A DNA stretch of 8,801 nt from Bacteroidales bacterium UBA1745 (GTDB lineage Bacteria > Bacteroidota > Bacteroidia > Bacteroidales > UBA932). Positions 1 through 5,210 of the stretch are shown one piece after another. Numbering within the stretch: the stretch's first letter is position 1; the number at the start of each line of letters is the position of its first letter. The position numbers were made by a program, and so were the translations under genes. The notes below the pieces were generated by a model. It searched no databases, had not been told where the DNA came from, and worked only from the letters and a program-made list of their open reading frames with translations. The stretch spans positions 1 through 8,801 of the forward strand of contig DCHT01000061.1 in NCBI GenBank assembly GCA_002314885.1. Reading direction: 5' to 3'.

Positions 1-536
1 TCCTCGTGATGGCCACCCAGAACCCTATCGAGCAGGAGGGAACCTATCCGCTCCCTGAGGCCCAGATGGACCGTTTCATGCTCAAGGTGGTCGTAACCTA
101 TCCTAAGAAGGAAGAGGAGAAGCTCATCGTCAGGATGAACAACACCGGCGAATTCCCTAAGGCCAATGCAGTGCTCAAGCCTGAGGACATCATCAACGCC
201 CGCAAGCTCGTCCGCGAAGTCTATATGGACGAGAAGATCGAGCGCTATATAGTAGATATAGTATTCGCCACCAGGACTCCTAAGGAGTACGGACTGGAGA
301 AGATCGAGAACTTCATTTCCTACGGTGCGTCCCCTCGTGCCAGCATTTCCCTCTCGATGGCAGCCAAGGCATACGCCTTCATCCGCCGCAGGGGCTATGT
401 CATCCCTGAGGACGTCCGCGCCGTCTGCAACGAGGTGCTCCGCCACCGTATCGGCCTGACTTACGAGGCTGAGGCAGAGAACGTCACCACCGAGCAGATC
501 ATCGCTGAGATCATCAACGCCGTAGAAGTTCCATAG
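1..536 (+). CDS. moxR: MoxR-family AAA+ ATPase, C-terminal part (5' end outside the window)
   Basis: This is the C-terminal half of a MoxR-type AAA+ ATPase; the frame is open from the first base, so Walker A and B lie upstream. What is visible: the sensor-1 stretch ATQNP (Asn codon 21-23), the MoxR signature EQEGTYPLPEAQMDRF with the presumed arginine finger (Arg codon 72-74), and the helical lid with the sensor-2 motif GASPRAS (Arg codon 336-338). About 177 codons remain; family members are usually about 320-340 residues. An ATG at 9 falls inside the conserved sensor-1 region and is not a start. MoxR ATPases are cytosolic oligomers thought to remodel vWA proteins or help load their metal, and vWA-type proteins follow directly. 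The 14-nt gap to the DUF58 gene supports one operon. The family call is firm; the substrate is inferred. Confidence 0.96.
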   Translation, partial: LVMATQNPIEQEGTYPLPEAQMDRFMLKVVVTYPKKEEEKLIVRMNNTGEFPKANAVLKPEDIINARKLVREVYMDEKIERYIVDIVFATRTPKEYGLEKIENFISYGASPRASISLSMAAKAYAFIRRRGYVIPEDVRAVCNEVLRHRIGLTYEAEAENVTTEQIIAEIINAVEVP

Positions 537-539
537 GCC

Positions 540-544
540 GGAGG
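540..544 (+). promoter_or_regulatory. Shine-Dalgarno-like GGAGG before the DUF58 gene
   Basis: GGAGG lies 6 nt upstream of the ATG at 551, at good spacing for a ribosome binding site. It supports that start. Most Bacteroidota genes lack such a site, so its use is uncertain. Confidence 0.5.
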
Positions 545-550
545 TCAGTT

Positions 551-1441
551 ATGGCAAACGAGACCACACAGGACCTTTTGAAGAAGGTCCGGAAGATAGA
601 AATCAAGACCAGGGCTCTGTCCCACCAGATTTTCGCGGGAGAATACCACTCTGCCTTCAAGGGCAAGGGTATGGCCTTCAGCGAGGTGAGGGAGTACCAG
701 TACGGGGACGACGTGCGCAATATGGACTGGAATGTCACCGCGCGTCTCCACTCTCCGTATGTCAAGGTCTTCGAGGAAGAGAGGGAGATGACGGTGGTTC
801 TGCTCGTGGACATCAGCCGCTCGAGACTGTTCGGTACGGTTTCGATGAACAAGAGGGACCTGATCGCGGAAATCGCGGCCGTCCTGTCTTTCTCGGCCAT
901 CATCAACAACGACAAGGTCGGAGCCATCTTCTTCAGCGACAGGGTGGAGAAGTTCATACCTCCGAAGAAGGGCAGGAGCCATCTCCTGCACATCATCAGG
1001 GAGATAATCGAACTCCAGCCCGAGCACGACGGAACGGACCTGGGCGAGGCCCTGCGCTACCTGACCAACGCGCTCAAGAAGAAATGCACCGCATTCGTCC
1101 TGTCCGACCTGCTGGACGTGGATGACGAGGGCCAGCCTCGCTACGAGGACGCCCTGAAAGTCGCCGCCAACAGGCACGACATATCCTTCATTGAGGTACA
1201 CGACCCGCGTGAGAGGACTCTCCCGGACGTGGGTCTGATCAATGTGAAGGACTCGGAAAGCGGCGAAAGCGCGTGGGTGGACACGTCTTCCAAGAAGATG
1301 CGCCAGGCCTACGAAAAATGGTTTGACGACGTCCAGAAGGCCACTGGAAAGATGCTTATGCGCTACAAGATAGACAGCGTGAGCATCGCCACTGACCAGG
1401 ACTACGTCAAAGGTCTTATGACATTTTTCCACAAGAGATGA
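551..1441 (+). CDS. DUF58 protein with vWA-like fold, MoxR partner
   Basis: This is a 296-residue DUF58 protein, usually encoded next to moxR and thought to be its client or partner. It shows the DUF58 core: GKGMAFSEVREYQYGDD (about residues 38-54), then VRNMDW and TARLHSPYVKVFEEERE (about 63-79). A vWA-type fold follows, with a MIDAS-like DxSxS motif (Asp87, Ser89, Ser91), Thr162 in GTDLGEA and Asp186 in LSDLLD, so metal binding is plausible. I see no signal peptide or membrane span, so it should be cytosolic, unlike BatA and BatB. The ATG at 551 has GGAGG at good distance. Its TGA stop overlaps the next start (ATGA, 1438-1441), which suggests translational coupling. A long reading frame on the opposite strand covers nearly the same span and is a shadow. 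Confidence 0.95.
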   Translation: MANETTQDLLKKVRKIEIKTRALSHQIFAGEYHSAFKGKGMAFSEVREYQYGDDVRNMDWNVTARLHSPYVKVFEEEREMTVVLLVDISRSRLFGTVSMNKRDLIAEIAAVLSFSAIINNDKVGAIFFSDRVEKFIPPKKGRSHLLHIIREIIELQPEHDGTDLGEALRYLTNALKKKCTAFVLSDLLDVDDEGQPRYEDALKVAANRHDISFIEVHDPRERTLPDVGLINVKDSESGESAWVDTSSKKMRQAYEKWFDDVQKATGKMLMRYKIDSVSIATDQDYVKGLMTFFHKR

Positions 1442-2436
1442 GATTAATCAATTCAATATGTACGCTGGCCTCCGCGGCTATGCTCACGCTTGTTTGCTCG
1501 TACGCGCAGGCGCGAGAGAAGACCGCTGCGCAGGAGGGAATGTTCCTGGAGCAGCTCCAGGCGAGGGATTCCATCCTCATCGGCGACCAGCTCAGATACG
1601 GTTTCAGGCTCAATGCCGTGCCTGAGGGCACCCGTCTGCACCTCCCGGAGTGGAGCGAGACGCTCGTGACCGACGTCGACATACTCGACGAATGGCGCAT
1701 CGACACCCTGAAGGTCCACAAGCAGAAGAAGGGAAAGCCTTCCCTGCTCGACCTGGAAGCCGCGATCACCATCACCAGTTTCGAGGATGCGCTCTACGAA
1801 CTCCCAGCCATCAGCGTCAGCCTGCTCTACAGCGACGGCGTGGTTGACACCAGGGACTATGAGCCCGAATTCCTCGACGTGAAGACTATGCCTGTGGACA
1901 CGGCCACCTTTGAGATACACGAGATCAAGGGACAGATCAGATATCCGGTGACCTTCAAGGAGGTCCTCCCTTGGCTGCTCGGCGGCATAGGCATCGGCGG
2001 CCTGATCGCCGGCCTCGTCGTGCTGATAATATGGCTCGTACGCCGTCGCAGGACCGAGGAGCAAAGGAAGAAGGAGCCTGCCCATATCGTGGCTCTGCGC
2101 AAACTGGACGCCCTCCGCGGCGACAAGTACTGGGCCGATGACAAGCAGAAGTTCTTCTATTCCGGCGTGACCGACGCCCTCCGCGAATACATCGATTCCC
2201 GCTATGGGGTCTCCGCTATGGAGATGACCACTTCGGAGATATTCGACGGCCTCAAGGACAAGGAACTGTCTCCGGAACTGTACAATTCACTCAAGGACCT
2301 CTTCGAACGCTCCGACTTCGTGAAGTTCGCGAAGCACGCGGCCAGCAAGGAGGAAAATGCCTCTGCAGTGCCTCTGGCAGTCCGTTTCGTGACGGAAACC
2401 TACCAGAAGGAAATAGAGGACGAAAGCAAGAATTAG
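1438..2436 (+). CDS. Bat-operon secreted single-span protein with cytoplasmic helical domain (DUF4381-like)
   Basis: This 332-residue protein occupies the position, between DUF58 and batA, where many Bacteroidota bat operons carry an unnamed membrane protein. It starts with a signal peptide (residues 1-25, likely cut after AQA), followed by a periplasmic mostly beta domain (about 30-170). One strong membrane span follows (about 177-201, Gly/Leu/Val rich), ended by RRRR at 202-205, which places the C-terminus in the cytosol. The C-terminal region (about 217-325) is helical, with LREYIDSRYGV, MEMTTSEI and a closing FERSDFVKFAKH. Its pattern recalls the helical region behind the BatD membrane span (see findings). 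No vWA motif is present. The DUF4381-like assignment is by architecture and motif memory, not a search. The start overlaps the DUF58 stop by 4 nt. Confidence 0.85.
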   Translation: MRLINSICTLASAAMLTLVCSYAQAREKTAAQEGMFLEQLQARDSILIGDQLRYGFRLNAVPEGTRLHLPEWSETLVTDVDILDEWRIDTLKVHKQKKGKPSLLDLEAAITITSFEDALYELPAISVSLLYSDGVVDTRDYEPEFLDVKTMPVDTATFEIHEIKGQIRYPVTFKEVLPWLLGGIGIGGLIAGLVVLIIWLVRRRRTEEQRKKEPAHIVALRKLDALRGDKYWADDKQKFFYSGVTDALREYIDSRYGVSAMEMTTSEIFDGLKDKELSPELYNSLKDLFERSDFVKFAKHAASKEENASAVPLAVRFVTETYQKEIEDESKN

Positions 2437-2440
2437 GAGG
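2435..2440 (+). promoter_or_regulatory. Shine-Dalgarno-like AGGAGG before batA
   Basis: A full AGGAGG overlaps the TAG stop of the preceding gene (2434-2436) and ends 8 nt before the batA ATG at 2449. Spacing and sequence are textbook for anti-SD pairing. This is unusual for Bacteroidota and could support coupled re-initiation. Confidence 0.6.
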
Positions 2441-2448
2441 ATTGCACT

Positions 2449-3435
2449 ATGTTTTTGGAATATCCTAAGCTCCTGTGGCTCGAACTCATCCCGCTGCTCC
2501 TTCTCGGCCACTACCTGTGGCTGGAGCTCTCCGGCAGGAGGCCGCATCTGCGCGTTTCCACCATCAAGCCGTGGAAGAAGGGTGGCTTCGCTCCTATGCC
2601 TTGGCTCCGTCATCTGCCTTTCGTGTGCGAGATGGCGGCCCTCGCCCTCATAATCTTCTGCATTGCCAGACCACGCTCTTCCGAGACTCTCGAGAGCCGC
2701 GACACCGAGGGCATCGACATCGTCCTTGCGATGGACGTTTCGTCCAGTATGCTCGCCAGGGACTTCAACCCTGACCGTCTGAGCGCGGCCAAGGACATCG
2801 CCATCGAGTTCATCTCGCAGCGCACTTCCGACCGTATGGGCATAGTCGTCTTTGCGGGCGAAAGCTACACCCAGTGTCCTCTTACTACCGACCGCGCCAC
2901 CCTCATCAATATGATGAAGGAAGTGCAGACCGACCTCATCGAGGACGGTACGGCCATAGGCAACGGACTCGCGACCGCAGTGGCCAGGATGAAGGATTCG
3001 GACGCCAAGAGCCGTGTCGTCATCCTCCTCACCGACGGTGTGAACAACAGGGGAGAGATCACTCCTGCTATGGCTGCCGAAATCGCCCAGACCTACGGCA
3101 TCCGCGTCTATACCATAGGCGTGGGAGCCAACGGCACCGCCCCATATCCGGTGATGACCCCGTGGGGAATGGACGTGCAGCAGATGCAGGTGGAGATAGA
3201 CGAAGCCTTGCTTGCCGACATTGCAGACAAGACCGGCGGCCGCTATTTCAGGGCCACGGACAATGCCAAACTGATGGAGATATACGAGGAGATCAACAAG
3301 ATGGAAAAGGTCAAGACCACCGTGGACAGTTTCCCTGTCTACAGCGAACTCTTCCCTCGCTACGGCCTTGCGGCGCTGATACTTCTGCTGCTCGGCCTGC
3401 TGATGAACCTCTTTGTCTTCAGGAAACTTCCGTAA
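2449..3435 (+). CDS. batA: BatA, membrane-anchored vWA protein
   Basis: This 328-residue inner-membrane protein matches BatA in length and layout. It has a hydrophobic N-terminal segment (about 9-25), a second span (about 60-74) followed by the ARPR motif, a vWA domain (about 88-285) and a C-terminal span (about 306-324). The MIDAS site is complete: Asp96, Ser98 and Ser100 in MDVSSSMLA, Thr168 in DGTAIGNGL and Asp196 in LLTDGVNN, so divalent-metal-dependent protein binding is expected. The stretch VVFAGESYTQCPLTTDR is typical of the family. BatA and BatB are paralogues and presumably partner each other, with MoxR acting on them. The start is fixed by AGGAGG 8 nt upstream. The gap to batB is 10 nt. 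Which aerotolerance or stress function it serves cannot be read from sequence. Confidence 0.95.
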   Translation: MFLEYPKLLWLELIPLLLLGHYLWLELSGRRPHLRVSTIKPWKKGGFAPMPWLRHLPFVCEMAALALIIFCIARPRSSETLESRDTEGIDIVLAMDVSSSMLARDFNPDRLSAAKDIAIEFISQRTSDRMGIVVFAGESYTQCPLTTDRATLINMMKEVQTDLIEDGTAIGNGLATAVARMKDSDAKSRVVILLTDGVNNRGEITPAMAAEIAQTYGIRVYTIGVGANGTAPYPVMTPWGMDVQQMQVEIDEALLADIADKTGGRYFRATDNAKLMEIYEEINKMEKVKTTVDSFPVYSELFPRYGLAALILLLLGLLMNLFVFRKLP

Positions 3436-3445
3436 AAACCGAGAA

Positions 3446-4459
3446 ATGATAATTTTTGCACAATATAAGATGCTCTTGCTCCTCCTTCTGGTACCGGTGT
3501 TCCCGATGCTGTATGGAGTGATGCTGTGGCTGCGCGGCAGGAGGATGGCGAAACTGGGCTCTCCAGAGCTCATCTCCGCCCTGATGCCTTCCGTGTCCAA
3601 GTCCAAGGGCTGGGTGAAGATAGTGCTCTTCTCCCTCGCTTTTGCCTGCCTCGTGATCGGCCTCGCCCGTCCTCAGATAGGCGCCAAGATCAAGGAGCAG
3701 AAACTCAAGGGAGTAGAGATTATGGTGGCCCTCGACGTGTCCAACTCTATGTTGGCGGAGGACTATTCCCCGAACAGGCTCGAGAGGGCGAAACTCGCGA
3801 TATCCAAGCTCGTGGACAGGCTCCACGACGACCGCATAGGCCTTGTAGTCTTTGCTGGCGATGCCTTCGTGCAGCTGCCGGTCACCACTGACTATGTGTC
3901 GGCCAAGATGTTTATGAATACCATCTCGACCGAGTCCGTCAGCATACAGGGCACTTCCATCGGAGAGGCTATCAGGCTGTCTATCAAGGGCTTCAGCACC
4001 CAGAGTCAGAACAGCCGCGCCATCATCATCATCACCGACGGTGAGAACCACGAGGACGATCCGGTGTCAATGGCAAGGGAAGCAGCCGAGATGGGCATAC
4101 GCGTGTTCACCATCGGCGTGGGCTCTCCGGAGGGCAAGCCTATCCCTATGAACGGTGAACTCCTCAAGGACAAGGAGGGCAACATCGTGGTCACCAGGCT
4201 TGACGAGGCGACCCTCAAGGACATCGCCACTGCCGGAGGCGGAGCGTATGTGCGCGCCGGCAACAGCGAGTTCGGACTCGACCCTATCGTGGACAGCATC
4301 AAGAAGATGGATGCGGAGGAATTCAGCTCCCAGGTCTTCGAGGAATACAACGAACAGTATATGTACTTCTTTGCAGCGGCCCTGCTGCTCCTGGTCATCC
4401 AGATGCTCATCGGAGACAGGAAGCATCGCAGGCAGCTGTTTGACACAAGCAAGAACTAG
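3446..4459 (+). CDS. batB: BatB, membrane-anchored vWA protein
   Basis: This is a 337-residue paralogue of BatA. It has an N-terminal span (about 8-28), a second span (about 57-73) followed by LARPQIG, a vWA domain (about 90-290) and a C-terminal span (about 306-322) with a basic tail. The MIDAS set is complete: Asp97, Ser99 and Ser101 in LDVSNSMLAED, Thr170 in GTSIGEAI and Asp198 in ITDGENHEDD. GENHEDD after the last MIDAS aspartate is characteristic of BatB. I chose the ATG at 3446, 10 nt after the batA stop. The frame extends upstream to a TTG at 3413, but that would overlap batA and add a polar stretch before the membrane anchor. The region before the start is A-rich, as expected for a Bacteroidota start without a Shine-Dalgarno site. 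Confidence 0.94.
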   Translation: MIIFAQYKMLLLLLLVPVFPMLYGVMLWLRGRRMAKLGSPELISALMPSVSKSKGWVKIVLFSLAFACLVIGLARPQIGAKIKEQKLKGVEIMVALDVSNSMLAEDYSPNRLERAKLAISKLVDRLHDDRIGLVVFAGDAFVQLPVTTDYVSAKMFMNTISTESVSIQGTSIGEAIRLSIKGFSTQSQNSRAIIIITDGENHEDDPVSMAREAAEMGIRVFTIGVGSPEGKPIPMNGELLKDKEGNIVVTRLDEATLKDIATAGGGAYVRAGNSEFGLDPIVDSIKKMDAEEFSSQVFEEYNEQYMYFFAAALLLLVIQMLIGDRKHRRQLFDTSKN

Positions 4460-4462
4460 TAT

Positions 4463-5206
4463 ATGAGAAAGACGGTATATATGGTCGTGGCGGCGATGCT
4501 GCTGAGCCTGCCTTCCCTCGCACAGGTGGAGAGGCACGAGCTCAGGGCGGGCAACCGCGACTTCAGGAAAGGGGATTACAAGAGTGCCGACGTGGATTAC
4601 CGCAAGGCCCTCTTGAAGGACTCCACTTCCTTTGCGGCCAACTACAACCTGGCGAACACCTGCTACCAGATAGCCGGTGGTCAGAAGGCCGTGGGCAGCA
4701 CTGCCGAGGCCAAGAAGTTCTATGACGCAGTGAAGGATCAGGCCGAGACATCGGAATATGCGGCCGACTACTGGTTCAACGTGGGCGACCTCGCACTTGC
4801 CCAGAAGGACTATCAGACCGCCGTGGACGCCTTCAAGAAGTCGATTCTGAAGAATCCTGCTGACGTCCAGGCGAAGGAGAATTACCTCTATGCTAAGCAG
4901 AAGCTCGAGGATCAGCAGCAGAACCAGGATCAGAACCAGGACAACCAGAATCAGGACCAAAATCAGGATCAGAACCAGGATAATCAGGATCAGCAGCAGA
5001 ACCAGGATAATCAGAATCAGGACAACCAGGACCAGAACCAGGATAAGCAGGATCAGAATCAGGACCAGCAGCAGCCTCAGATAAGCCCTCAGGCCGCTCA
5101 GCAGATGCTCCAGGCCATCCAGGCGAAGGAGAAGGAAACCCAGGAGAAGGTCAACAAGGAAAAGGCCCTCCTGATGCAGTCAAAACAGAAAGACAAGAAT
5201 TGGTAG
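4463..5206 (+). CDS. batC: BatC, periplasmic TPR protein with Gln/Asn/Asp-rich repeat
   Basis: This is a 247-residue secreted TPR protein in the batC position. It has a signal peptide (residues 1-20, likely cut in SLA|QV). TPR-like helix pairs follow: about 24-57, with NRDFRKGDYKSADVDYRKAL; 58-95; and 100-135, with YWFNVGDLALAQKDYQTAV. Next is a 55-residue tract almost entirely of Gln, Asp and Asn (150-204). A charged C-terminal helix (about 208-247), with SPQAAQQMLQAIQAKEKETQEKV, resembles the conserved tail of BatC proteins. No membrane span is seen, so it should be a soluble periplasmic scaffold binding BatA/BatB or BatD. The ATG lies 3 nt after the batB stop and the next gene starts 4 nt after its own. 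Function is by family and context. Confidence 0.92.
   Translation: MRKTVYMVVAAMLLSLPSLAQVERHELRAGNRDFRKGDYKSADVDYRKALLKDSTSFAANYNLANTCYQIAGGQKAVGSTAEAKKFYDAVKDQAETSEYAADYWFNVGDLALAQKDYQTAVDAFKKSILKNPADVQAKENYLYAKQKLEDQQQNQDQNQDNQNQDQNQDQNQDNQDQQQNQDNQNQDNQDQNQDKQDQNQDQQQPQISPQAAQQMLQAIQAKEKETQEKVNKEKALLMQSKQKDKNW
4910..5074 (+). repeat. batC: In-frame CAG-RAY repeat encoding the BatC Gln/Asn/Asp tract
   Basis: This tract of 55 codons is almost wholly CAG alternating with GAY or AAY codons; one AAG (Lys) interrupts it near the end. Units such as CAGAACCAGGAT (4919-4930) recur with small changes, giving an imperfect 6- and 12-nt tandem array. Length change by slippage would stay in frame in multiples of 3. 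The +1 and -1 frames across it also stay open, which explains misleading Arg- and Ser-rich reading frames. Confidence 0.95.
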
Positions 5207-5210
5207 AGAT

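Noticed and set aside
545..1432. A 295-codon open frame on the - strand opposite the DUF58 gene
   Set aside because: The + strand frame carries the DUF58 and MIDAS motifs. The reverse product is low-information and unlike any family I know.
3413..3445. Upstream TTG start for batB
   Set aside because: It would overlap the end of batA and add a polar N-terminal extension not expected before the membrane anchor. The ATG at 3446 fits the usual BatB start.
2287..3606. A 439-codon open frame on the - strand spanning batA and parts of its neighbours
   Set aside because: It is antisense to batA and to parts of the flanking genes, all with clear family motifs. The product shows no recognisable domain and is full of His/Gly/Arg as expected of a mirrored GC-rich coding frame. 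It also crosses three real genes.
4067..4960. A 297-codon open frame on the - strand over the end of batB and the start of batC
   Set aside because: Its hydrophobic Leu/Ile/Val start is the reverse complement of the CAG-RAY repeat, an artefact of the repeat rather than a membrane protein.
4910..5074. CRISPR-like or regulatory direct-repeat array
   Set aside because: The units are 6-12 nt with no spacers and keep the reading frame of batC, so this is a coding low-complexity tract.
4890..5084. Arg/Ser/Ile/Thr-rich frame over the BatC repeat
   Set aside because: This is the out-of-frame reading of the CAG-RAY array inside batC. There is no independent start signal or domain.
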